Origin: an uncultured Opitutia bacterium
Lineage (GTDB): Bacteria > Verrucomicrobiota > Verrucomicrobiia > Opitutales > Opitutaceae
Length of the DNA: 52,178 bases
Reading direction: 5' to 3'
Assembly (NCBI GenBank): GCA_903861185.1
Contig: CAIOTK010000356.1
Location: 1-52,178, forward strand
The notes beneath the pieces are model-generated. The model ran no database searches and had not been told where the DNA came from. It saw only the letters and a program-made list of their open reading frames with translations. Of this stretch, positions 40,887 through 48,805 are shown in pieces. The position numbers and the translations under genes are program-made. Each line of letters begins with the position of its first letter. Position 1 is the first letter of the stretch.

Positions 40887-42444
40887 GGTAATCGGGGTTG
40901 GGGTCCATCACGGCGGCGCCGACGGAGTGCTGCCAGTGGCGCAGGCGTTCGGTCAGCGCTTGGGCGAGGGCGGGCTGGCTGGCGGCGAGATCCTCCTGCT
41001 CGCCCGGATCGACGCGCAGGTTGAAGAGTTGGACGCGCTGCTGCTCAAAGTAGAGGAGCAGTTTGTGGTCGCCAGCGCGGATGGCGGCGCCCGGACTCTG
41101 GCGCCCGTGGTTGCTGTAGTGGGGGAAGTGCCAGAAGAGCGCGTCGCGCGTGGGGGCCTGACCGCCGCGTAACAACGGGGCCAGACTCACGCCGTCGCGA
41201 TGCTGCTCCGGCAGCGCCGGCAGGCCTGCGAGTTCAAGGATCGTGGGGTAGAGATCCGTGCTGATAACCGGTACCTCGCTCACCACGCCGCCGCGCACCC
41301 CGGCTCCGGGTGCCCGGATCATCAGGGGCACGCGGATGCCGCCCTCGTAGAGCCAGCCCTTGGCGCCACGGAGGGGCAGGTTGGAGGTGGAGTAAGCCGC
41401 GTCGAGCGCGTTGGCCGCGACCACCCGGTCGGGCCGGCCGAAGTTGGCGGCGGACATCCCGCCATTGTCGGAGACAAAGATGACGAGGGTCTGCTCGGCG
41501 AGCCCGAGTTCGTCGAGTTTGACGGTTAACCGGCCGAAGTTCTGGTCCAGGTTCTCGACCATCGCGGCGAACACGGGGTTGTCCTGGTGCTGGCGGATCT
41601 TGACGGTCCGGTTGGGGAAAATGCGGTGCGCAGCAAACTCCTCGCTGCTGCCGAGCGCCGTGAGTTCCGCGCGCGTCGGCGGCAGCGGGTCATCCGGATT
41701 GCCCTCGAGTACATAGGATGGTCCTTTGGGTTTCGGTCGCGCGGCGAGCTTGGCCCGGTATTTGGACACCAGTGTGGCCGGCGCCTGGATCGGGTCGTGC
41801 ACCGCAAAGTGAGAGAGGTAGAGGAAGAACGGCCGGTCGCGGTGCTCTTCCACCCAGCGCAGCGCCTCGTCGGTAAGGCGGTCGGTCAGGTACTGGCCGG
41901 GCGCGTCCGAGATCCCCTCCAGTTTGAAGGGAGCGTGGAAGCCCGGGTTCGGCCAGCCTTTGTTCCAGCGAGGGACTTGGACATCAAAGCCCTGGGCGCG
42001 CGGGCCATTCGGCTCCTCGCCGAGGTGCCACTTGCCAAAGTGTCCGGTGGCGTAGCCGCGGGCGCGCAGGGCCTCCGCGAGCGTCGTCTCCTCAAGGGGC
42101 AGGTGCTGGCGCACGGGCGCGTTGCGCAGGCGTTGGAAGGGGAACTCTTTTCGACCGGGGAGCCAATCCGTCAGGTGCAGCCGAGCCGGGTATTTGCCGG
42201 TGAGGATGCTGGCGCGCGTGGGCGAGCAGACGTGGCAGGCGGCATAGGCGTCGGTGAAACGGACCGACTCGCGGGCGAAGCGGTCTAGATTGGGCGTCTC
42301 GTGAAAGGTGCTGCCGTAGCTGCCGAGGTCGCGCCAGCCGAGGTCGTCGATGAGGACGAGAATTACGTTGGGCGGGCGCGCGGGGGCGGCGGCCGCGGTG
42401 GGGAACGGGAGCAGCGCGAGGGCGAGGAGAGGGAGGAAGCGCAT
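40873..42444 (-). CDS. Exported formylglycine-dependent sulfatase
   Basis: 523-aa sulfatase (alkaline-phosphatase superfamily) that hydrolyses sulfate esters outside the cytoplasm. Signal peptide MRFLPLLALALLPFPTAAAA. Metal aspartates D33 and D34 in VLIDDLGWRDLG. The modification site CSPTRASILTG has C73 (C-x-P-x-R), which must be converted to formylglycine; no modifying enzyme is encoded here. GHFGKWHLG and FVSDNGG supply the remaining active-site residues. Length and order match the S1 family, but the sub-family (fucose, galactose or other sulfate) cannot be told by eye. It lies 12 nt after the TonB receptor and overlaps the next gene by 14 nt. Confidence 0.92.
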   Translation of the reverse strand: MRFLPLLALALLPFPTAAAAPARPPNVILVLIDDLGWRDLGSYGSTFHETPNLDRFARESVRFTDAYAACHVCSPTRASILTGKYPARLHLTDWLPGRKEFPFQRLRNAPVRQHLPLEETTLAEALRARGYATGHFGKWHLGEEPNGPRAQGFDVQVPRWNKGWPNPGFHAPFKLEGISDAPGQYLTDRLTDEALRWVEEHRDRPFFLYLSHFAVHDPIQAPATLVSKYRAKLAARPKPKGPSYVLEGNPDDPLPPTRAELTALGSSEEFAAHRIFPNRTVKIRQHQDNPVFAAMVENLDQNFGRLTVKLDELGLAEQTLVIFVSDNGGMSAANFGRPDRVVAANALDAAYSTSNLPLRGAKGWLYEGGIRVPLMIRAPGAGVRGGVVSEVPVISTDLYPTILELAGLPALPEQHRDGVSLAPLLRGGQAPTRDALFWHFPHYSNHGRQSPGAAIRAGDHKLLLYFEQQRVQLFNLRVDPGEQEDLAASQPALAQALTERLRHWQHSVGAAVMDPNPDYREIR

Positions 42445-42456
42445 CGGCGGGAAGGG

Positions 42457-45400
42457 TCAGAAGTCGCGTTTCACGCGGAGGATGTAGTCGCGCAGGCGGA
42501 TGCTGCCGTAGCGGCTGTAGAAGAACGGCGCGCGGTTGTTCCCGGCGTCGAAGGCGGGTTCGGTGCCGAGGACATTGTTCAGGGTGAACTGCACGGAGAG
42601 GCGGCGCAGGTAGGGCCAGCGGTGACGCGGCCCGAAGGCGTGGCTGATATTCAGGTGGTGGAAGGTCTGGGCGGCGACCCTAAACCCGCCCTGGGGCCCG
42701 GTGCTCGTGGTGATCAAGTTGGGATTAGCCGCGCCGAGGTAGACTGGGTCGCCCGGCGCGCCGGCCTGCCGGTAGCCGCCGTGGTGCACCGCGCTCCACG
42801 AGGCGCGCCAGCCGCGGCCGCCGGACCAGCTGAGCGTGAAGTTGGCCTTCGCGCGGTTCGTACCGCCGGAGTTTGGATAGCCCACGTATTCGAGCGCCGG
42901 GTAGCCGATCGCCGGCGGCAGCTGGAGGTTCTCGGTAAGGGTCGCGCGGGCGCGCGCGGCGAAGACGCCGATGGGCGTGGTGCGCCGATAGTCGACCGAG
43001 GCGTCCCAGCCGTCAGTGAGGCCATCGCCGACGTTGTAGAACGCGAAGGTGAAGAGCTCAATGCGGCGCGTCGCCGGGTCCCGCTGGATGCTACCCGCCG
43101 GGGCGCGGTCGCCCATATTGGCCAGCTGCTGCACGTTGTTCACGTTGCGGATGAGGCCGGTCTTCGCGATCCGCCAGTACTCGAGGTTGACGCGGAGGTC
43201 CTTGAGCGCGCCCTGCGGCTCCCAAATGACGCCGCCCGCCCAGTTGCGCGAGGTCTCGGGGCCGAGGGCGGGATTGTTTCCCGCCACGCTCAGCGAGGTG
43301 TAGCTGGTGCCGGTCACCGGGTCGAAGAAGACGGCGGTGGGAGTGGCCGCGGAGAGCCCGCCGGTGTTGATCCGCTGCGTGAGCTGCGCGAAGGTCGGCG
43401 GGAGAAACGCCTCGGCGTAGGACGCACGGAGGGTCAGCGTGTGGAAGGGCTGGTACTTGAGGCCGAGCGTGGGTTTGGTGGCGCGTAGCCGCGCGATGTC
43501 CTGCCGGCTCTCGGTGGCGCTGCGGGTGATGCGCGGGAAGGGCGGCGAGTCGGGGAAGATGTTCACGCGCCCGTCCGGGTTGGTGTAGACGTTGAACCGC
43601 TCGGTGCGGACCGCCGCCTGCAGGTCGAGCGCGCGGAGCAGCGGGCGCTCGTTGCGGCCCGAGACCAGTGGGAGGCTCACCTCGGCGTGCGCGGCGTAGG
43701 TCGAGATGCGCTGCCCGATGAAGTAGGAGTGCTGGTTGGTCGGGTTAGCGGTCGCGGGCGGCAGCGGGGGGAAGGTGCCGCCGACGTAGGCCTGCGGCAG
43801 GCGCTCCGTGTAGATCTCGGTGCCCAGCGTGAGCACCGGACGGCCGCCGGGCAGGTCAAACACTGGGCCTGAGCCGCGCAGGTTGTAGTCCAGCATCGTG
43901 TCTCGGTTATACCCGGTCCAGCGCCCGTAGTAGCGCTCGAGTTCAAGCGGGTGCGCGATGGTGTCGACGAAGGGGTTCAGCCCGCCGGTCCACAGCAGCG
44001 GGGCGTTCCCACCGAAGGTGGTCGCGTTGGTCAGGTTCATCAGCGGGTAGTCGATCTTCTGCGAAGTCACGGAGTAATTGACGTCGGCCGCGACGCGCCA
44101 ATCAGCGGGGAGCTTCAGCAGCGCGCCGAACACGCCGCCGCCGACCCAGTTGGTCACATCGTTGGGGACGGACTGGCGCAGCGGGATCGGCAGGCTGATA
44201 AAAACGTTCTCGCGGAACGGATTCGCGGGCGAGTTTCCGGGCACCGCGAACTGGTAGGCGCCGTTGCCGAGCGGCACCCAGCGGGCCTCGAGGGTCGCGC
44301 TGCGGTTGAAGGCGAAGTCGGCGAAGAGGTTTAGCCGGGCGTTCACCTGATGGTCGACGCGCGCCATCAGGGCCTCCTTGCGGGGGACGTGGACCAGCGT
44401 GCTCTCGAGGCCGCGCCACACGCTCGGGGCGAAGTCCAGGTTGTAGCGGCCCGCGTTGGCGAGCAGGCCGGCGTCGAGGGTCGCGCGCGGCGTCGAGGGC
44501 GAGATGCCGTAGGGGATGTGGGTGAGGCGCGAGTTGAGGGGCTGGCCCGTAGACTTGAGGGTCAGCGTCGCCGTCTGCGCGTTGGCGAAGCCGTTCACCG
44601 CGGCGTTGTTCAGCACGATGTTCGGGGTCGCTCCGCTCGTGAAGGTGGCCGTCGGCGAGTAGAACGTGGCGGGGCTGTTGGCCACGGCGCGCCGGAAGTT
44701 CTCCATCAGAAACGGACGGTCCTTCAGCCGCAGCGGCTTACCGTCGGAGTAGCTGCCGCTGACCGTGATGTGGGTCCGCCGACCGAGGGAGAAGCCGTAG
44801 ATCCCGCTCACCGTCCGGATGGGGGCATCGGTATCGAAGGTGTTCTGGTAGCTGGCCGAGACCTGGCCGCCGGTGTAGCTGCGCTTGAGGATCACGTTCA
44901 CGACGCCCCCGACGGCGGTGCCGCCGTAGAGCGCCGAAGCGCTGCCGGGGAGCACCTCGACGCGCTCGACCGCCGCCAGCGGGATGCCGTTCACGTCTGG
45001 CTGGAAAGTGACGCCGCGGTTCGCGAGGTTCGAAGTGCGCTGGCCGTTGATCAGGATCAGCGTCTGCGACGCGCCGAGCCCGCGGAGGTTGATGGAACTC
45101 GAGGCGCCCAGCTGGTTGGTGAGAGCGCTCGGGTCGATCTGCGCGTTGGTTTCCATCACCGAATTCTGCGTCAGGCTGTCGCGCAGCACCTCGTCGAGGT
45201 CGTTTCGCCCGGAGGACTCGATCTCCTCCGCGCTCAGGATGTAGTACGCTTGGGCGTCGTTGATCCCGCGGGGGATGTCCATATTCGCGTCGGAGAACGG
45301 CACGGGCTTCTTGTCGAACACCTTGAACTCGGACATCACGCGCACCTCCTCGGCCGAGGGGGGCGGCGCGGCGGGGGCGGGTGGACGCACCTGGGCCCCG

Positions 45401-45465
45401 GCGGGACCGGCGGCGGCAAGGAGGAGCGCGGGCAGGAGCAGGGAGGGGCGGACGGGGCGGGGCAT
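42457..45465 (-). CDS. TonB-dependent outer-membrane receptor, Opitutus type
   Basis: 1002-aa beta-barrel transporter for energy-dependent uptake across the outer membrane. Signal peptide (LLLPALLLAAAGPAGAQ), then a Pro-rich stretch and MSEFKVFDKKPVPFSDANMD, an extension typical of Opitutaceae receptors. The plug domain has SSSINLRGLGASQTLILING and PLAAVERVEVLPGSASALYGG; the barrel occupies about 250-1002 and ends in the usual aromatic residue (VKRDF). No carboxypeptidase-like domain or SusD partner is seen, so this is not a SusCD pair. Start ATG 45465; a GTG three bases upstream is also possible. First gene of an operon with the sulfatase and the fusion dehydrogenase, suggesting a sulfated organic substrate. 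Confidence 0.92.
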   Translation of the reverse strand: MPRPVRPSLLLPALLLAAAGPAGAQVRPPAPAAPPPSAEEVRVMSEFKVFDKKPVPFSDANMDIPRGINDAQAYYILSAEEIESSGRNDLDEVLRDSLTQNSVMETNAQIDPSALTNQLGASSSINLRGLGASQTLILINGQRTSNLANRGVTFQPDVNGIPLAAVERVEVLPGSASALYGGTAVGGVVNVILKRSYTGGQVSASYQNTFDTDAPIRTVSGIYGFSLGRRTHITVSGSYSDGKPLRLKDRPFLMENFRRAVANSPATFYSPTATFTSGATPNIVLNNAAVNGFANAQTATLTLKSTGQPLNSRLTHIPYGISPSTPRATLDAGLLANAGRYNLDFAPSVWRGLESTLVHVPRKEALMARVDHQVNARLNLFADFAFNRSATLEARWVPLGNGAYQFAVPGNSPANPFRENVFISLPIPLRQSVPNDVTNWVGGGVFGALLKLPADWRVAADVNYSVTSQKIDYPLMNLTNATTFGGNAPLLWTGGLNPFVDTIAHPLELERYYGRWTGYNRDTMLDYNLRGSGPVFDLPGGRPVLTLGTEIYTERLPQAYVGGTFPPLPPATANPTNQHSYFIGQRISTYAAHAEVSLPLVSGRNERPLLRALDLQAAVRTERFNVYTNPDGRVNIFPDSPPFPRITRSATESRQDIARLRATKPTLGLKYQPFHTLTLRASYAEAFLPPTFAQLTQRINTGGLSAATPTAVFFDPVTGTSYTSLSVAGNNPALGPETSRNWAGGVIWEPQGALKDLRVNLEYWRIAKTGLIRNVNNVQQLANMGDRAPAGSIQRDPATRRIELFTFAFYNVGDGLTDGWDASVDYRRTTPIGVFAARARATLTENLQLPPAIGYPALEYVGYPNSGGTNRAKANFTLSWSGGRGWRASWSAVHHGGYRQAGAPGDPVYLGAANPNLITTSTGPQGGFRVAAQTFHHLNISHAFGPRHRWPYLRRLSVQFTLNNVLGTEPAFDAGNNRAPFFYSRYGSIRLRDYILRVKRDF

Positions 45466-45476
45466 CACGGGAGGAA

Positions 45477-45496
45477 GGGGTTTTCCGGAGAACCCC
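45477..45496 (-). promoter_or_regulatory. Hairpin in the TonB-receptor leader
   Basis: GGGGTT (45477-45482) pairs with AACCCC (45491-45496), with further partial pairing inside. It ends 11 nt before the ATG at 45465 and occupies the place where an SD would lie. With the candidate promoter just upstream it would form the very 5' end of the transcript. Confidence 0.35.
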
Positions 45497-45499
45497 CAC

Positions 45500-45528
45500 A
45501 GTGTAACAGATCAGGGTCCCGCCCCGAA
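45500..45528 (-). promoter_or_regulatory. Possible promoter of the receptor-sulfatase-dehydrogenase operon
   Basis: On the minus strand TGTTACACT (complement of 45500-45508) is an extended -10 box (TG-n-TACACT); a poor -35 (TTCGGG, 45523-45528) lies 17 nt upstream. The start would be near 45493, giving a leader of under 30 nt. Confidence 0.3.
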
Positions 45529-45819
45529 ATGAGAGTTCGATTCAGGAAAGTTGAGTTTTATTACCGTGGAAATCGCTGCGGCCGTTTCCCCGCGGCGCGG
45601 AGGATTGAAGTTTTGCGCCGCCAGTGGACCCCGGGACGGACGTCGGAGAAAGGCGACGCGCAACGCCCGCTTGAGGCGTGGGCGGTTCCGCGATCACCCC
45701 GGGGCTGCGGCGTCGCGCTAGTTCGAAATCGGGGCGCCGTCACGAGGTCCGGAAACGCGGCCGCCGACCGCGCGCGGTCCGGACGGGACGGCGGGGTCGG
45801 CGGCGGTTTCCGGTGGGAA
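45529..45819 (-). other. Intergenic stretch between receptor and haloperoxidase genes
   Basis: Together with the promoter region this gap is 354 nt (45466-45819), the longest in the window. It holds a short AT-rich patch at 45541-45570 (AAGTTGAGTTTTATTACCG) and otherwise GC-rich sequence. I find no convincing ORF, terminator or repeat in it. Confidence 0.5.
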
Positions 45820-47478
45820 TCAGACGATCACTTGGGTGCCCCCGAAGGTGACGAGGGCGCTCCCGGCGAACGTTTCATTCCACAGGAAATCGGAGCAGCG
45901 CAGGTACTTTAAGGCGACTTGTTCCCCGAGAAGAATTCCCTCCGCCGCGTCCGAGCGCCAGTGGACGCCGCCGAAGTTGCGCCCGAACGCGATATTGGCG
46001 GCGAGCTTGTTGAGTTCGCGTCCGACCGTCAGCGCGGGCCCGGTGTAGGGCAGTAACGCTGTGCCGTCGCGGGTGGCCACGACCGGATTGCTGATCACGG
46101 CGTTGGAGTCGAAGAAGGCCTTTAGGACGGTCACGCAGGCCCCGGCGATCGTCGCGTGACCGGAAGGGTACGCTGGGTGCGTGGGGCAGCCCTCCGCGTA
46201 GGCCTGCGGTAGGAGGTAGGAACCATGGCGACTCAACATTTCGGCTAACACCGGAGACGTGAGCACGTCGGTGTGCACTGGATAAGCTGCGCCCGCGGTG
46301 ATCCGCCGGTGGACTCGCTGGGCGTACTCCTCGGGCCGCAGCCGACGATGAAAGGCCCACTTCTGCGTCCAAGCCGCGCGGAGTGCATCCACCGCGATCC
46401 GTGCCACCTGGTCGAGGATATGAGGGCCGCCAAACGTGGCGAACGGGGCCTCGGCCGCCTTCGTGACGTACGGATTGCCCGGATTCCGCGGGGTACCGCC
46501 GCCGAGGAGGATCAGGGCGGCGTTGAGAAAAGCCTGGTAGGAGTAGTCTTTGTGGACGAATTCGCCGAGGTCGCGGCCGTTGCGCAGGTAAACGGGACCG
46601 CTGACCGCTGGGCCAGAACGGGGAGTTCCGTTCTGTACCGCCAACCAGTCTGCCTCCGCGGTGAGGAAGTCCGCCCCGGGCGTAGGCACGGGATACTTTT
46701 GGTCGTAGGTGATGGGGCCGGTCGGGATCGGCTTGACGAGCAATTGGGAAATGTACGGTCCGGTGAGGTTGCCGGCGGTGGTGTGGCGGAACAGCGTGTC
46801 AGGGACGACGGTGCTCCCGAACTTGGGACCGCGAAAGTCGCTCAGGCGCGAGAGATCAGCGCAGGCGTCCAGCACTAGGCTAGAGTTGATGTAGTCGGCG
46901 AACGGGACATCGCGCAGGACCGCGTGCCAGTAGCACTCCACCATTTCGCCAGCCGTCTCCGCTGAGGCGAACGCTGGCGCAGCGGGCATCGACAGATCAA
47001 AGGGATCGCAGCCCTCCATCAGGTAGCTCCAGCCGGCCTGGGGGTTAGCGAGCTTCACCGTACCCCCGAGCGGCACCGCGGCAAAGCTGGCCTCCGCGCC
47101 CGTGCTGCAAGCCTGACGCAGGGCGGCGTACGCGGCCGGAACGACTCGACCTTGCGTATCGTGCGGCAGCGCTTTGGAAAAACTGCCGGGATAGCCGGCC
47201 AAGCTCTCGTCGGCGTTGACTGGATGGTCGACCGGCGGACTGCCACCGAGCAACTCCTGTGCGGCTTGAATCCGGACCTGTAGGGCATTACCGCGACGGG
47301 TCTTGGGGAGGCTCCGGAGCAGATTCTGGAACGCGATCTCTTGCGGCTGGGCGGCGACGGCCGGGGTGGGGGGAATGGCGGTCGCGGCGGCAAGGGTACC
47401 GAGGCTGCCGAGGAAGGCGCGGCGCGGGAGGGGAGCGGCGACGGTGACAGCGGGGGCGGAGGGAGGGGAGGCTTTCAT
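45820..47478 (-). CDS. Tat-exported vanadium-dependent haloperoxidase, bromoperoxidase-like
   Basis: 552-aa protein of the PAP2/vanadium haloperoxidase superfamily, which uses bound vanadate and H2O2 to oxidise halides. Twin-arginine signal at residues 18-34 (PRRAFLGSLGTLAAATA). The vanadate pocket can be placed residue by residue: K373 and R381 (QKWAFHRRLRPEEY), S439-G440-H441 (PAYPSGHATI), R500 and the axial histidine H506 (GRNFGGVHWRSDAAEG). The residue seven before H441 is H434 (CPTHPAYPSGH), the position that is His in algal bromoperoxidases and Phe in the fungal chloroperoxidase. Spacing K-x7-R also fits the algal enzyme. Start ATG 47478 has a 17/20 pyrimidine leader. Stands alone; upstream is a pair of overlapping palindromes. 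Confidence 0.9.
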   Translation of the reverse strand: MKASPPSAPAVTVAAPLPRRAFLGSLGTLAAATAIPPTPAVAAQPQEIAFQNLLRSLPKTRRGNALQVRIQAAQELLGGSPPVDHPVNADESLAGYPGSFSKALPHDTQGRVVPAAYAALRQACSTGAEASFAAVPLGGTVKLANPQAGWSYLMEGCDPFDLSMPAAPAFASAETAGEMVECYWHAVLRDVPFADYINSSLVLDACADLSRLSDFRGPKFGSTVVPDTLFRHTTAGNLTGPYISQLLVKPIPTGPITYDQKYPVPTPGADFLTAEADWLAVQNGTPRSGPAVSGPVYLRNGRDLGEFVHKDYSYQAFLNAALILLGGGTPRNPGNPYVTKAAEAPFATFGGPHILDQVARIAVDALRAAWTQKWAFHRRLRPEEYAQRVHRRITAGAAYPVHTDVLTSPVLAEMLSRHGSYLLPQAYAEGCPTHPAYPSGHATIAGACVTVLKAFFDSNAVISNPVVATRDGTALLPYTGPALTVGRELNKLAANIAFGRNFGGVHWRSDAAEGILLGEQVALKYLRCSDFLWNETFAGSALVTFGGTQVIV

Positions 47479-47543
47479 AGGGGACGGGGTGGGTGGAGGC
47501 AGGTACCGGTGGGGGCGCCTGACTGCCGTTAGCTACGTGGTTG

Positions 47544-47568
47544 TACCCCGAGGAACGGGGTAATTACC
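47544..47568. promoter_or_regulatory. Overlapping palindromes upstream of the haloperoxidase gene
   Basis: TACCCCG (47544-47550) and CGGGGTA (47556-47562) form a perfect inverted repeat with a 5-nt centre; GGTAATTACC (47559-47568) is a second, perfect 10-bp palindrome sharing GGTA with the first. They lie 66-90 nt upstream of the haloperoxidase ATG. Possible operator, or a leader hairpin. The remaining gap to 47745 contains an AT-rich patch (47606-47629) but no gene. Confidence 0.35.
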
Positions 47569-47745
47569 GCCGTCCGTCCAGTCGCGTTTCCCGCTGCAGG
47601 CGTATTTGACAGAGTTTTTACTAAAACAGCCCGGCGATCTCGGATCTCGCGCAAAGGCCTGATAGTGATCGTCTAAAGTTAGCCAACGCGCCCATTCGCA
47701 CCCCGTTGGGGCGACGGTGGCGAGCTAGCCCCCAGACCTCCGCAG

Positions 47746-48708
47746 TTATTCCGGGTGGGCGGCGAGGAAGCGTTCGATGTCCGCCAGATCCGTCTCAGCG
47801 AGGCGCAGGTCGGCCGCCGGGATCAATTCCCGGAGCTGTCCCGGCCGCCGTGCGCCGACGATGGCGGCGGTCACGGCTGGATGGCGCAGCGTCCAAGCCA
47901 GCGCCACCTGGCCCGGGGTGGCCCCATGCCGGCGGCCGATTTCCCGGAGGACCTCCACGAACCGCAGGTTGCGCGAAAACAGTGGCTCTTGGAAGTGACG
48001 GTTCTTCTCGCGGCGCCAATCGTCGGCCGGCAGAGCGGCGAGCCGCTCGTGCGTCCAGGTCCCGGTCAACAGCCCGGACTGCATCGGGGAGTAAACGAGC
48101 GTGCCGATGCCCTCGCTTTGGCAGTGGGGCAGAATCTCGGGCTCGATGTCCCGGCGCAGGAGAGAATAGGGCGGCTGCAGGGAGCAGACGGGGGCGATGG
48201 CGGCGGCGCGGCGGAGTTGGGCTACGTTAAAATTCGAGACGCCGATCCAGCGCACTTTGCCCTCCTGCCGCAGCTTCGCGACCTCCGCCCAACCCTCCTC
48301 GATCTCCGCGTCGGGCTCCGGCCAATGGAGCTGGTACAGGTCGATCGCCTCGACCCGCAGGCGCCGCAGACTGGCCTCGCACTCGCGGCGCACGCTGTCG
48401 GCGCGGAGACACTTGCCGATCTGGCGCTGCTCATTCCACACCCGGCCGCACTTCGTGAAGACGTAGGGCCGGTCCTTCACTCCGTCCAAGGCGCGCGCGA
48501 CGACCTCCTCGGAATGCCCGAGACCGTAGACGGCAGCGGTGTCGATCCAGTTGATCCCGGCGTCGAGGGCCTCGTGGATCGCCGCGATGCTCTCCCGATC
48601 GTCCTGGCTCCCCCACCCGAAGGCCCACCCGCCGCCGCCGATGGCCCAGGCGCCAAAGCCGAGCGGGGTGAGGTTCAGGTCGGAGGCGCCGAGGGGACGG
48701 GTCTTCAT
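47746..48708 (-). CDS. Aldo/keto reductase
   Basis: 320-aa NADP-dependent oxidoreductase with the (beta/alpha)8 fold. Landmarks: LGFGAWAIGGGGWAFGWG near the N-terminus, catalytic D and Y in NWIDTAAVYGLGHSEEVVARAL, the lysine region VFTKCGRVW, and the His in LYQLHWPEPD. NADP-binding C-terminal sequence AIVGARRPGQL is present. Close in style to AKR families that include general stress protein 69 and YajO/YhdN; physiological substrate unknown. The ATG at 48708 gives MKTRPLGASDLNLTPLG, the standard start. Divergent from the permease gene with 97 nt between the two starts. Confidence 0.93.
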   Translation of the reverse strand: MKTRPLGASDLNLTPLGFGAWAIGGGGWAFGWGSQDDRESIAAIHEALDAGINWIDTAAVYGLGHSEEVVARALDGVKDRPYVFTKCGRVWNEQRQIGKCLRADSVRRECEASLRRLRVEAIDLYQLHWPEPDAEIEEGWAEVAKLRQEGKVRWIGVSNFNVAQLRRAAAIAPVCSLQPPYSLLRRDIEPEILPHCQSEGIGTLVYSPMQSGLLTGTWTHERLAALPADDWRREKNRHFQEPLFSRNLRFVEVLREIGRRHGATPGQVALAWTLRHPAVTAAIVGARRPGQLRELIPAADLRLAETDLADIERFLAAHPE

Positions 48709-48805
48709 TCTGGGAGTGAGGCGCCACGGCGGGCCGGCGCCAACGGCAATAATTCGCACGGGAATTGGCCTTGAGCCCGGGGCCGCGGCCGGCAGGGTGC
48801 GGGCG

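Noticed and set aside
39747-41024. Plus-strand open frame opposite the DUF6807 fusion gene
   Set aside because: Antisense shadow; no family features, no start context, and the fusion protein covers the region.
47606-47611. Perfect TTGACA on the plus strand
   Set aside because: No -10 box at 16-18 nt, and no plus-strand gene begins for more than 1 kb.
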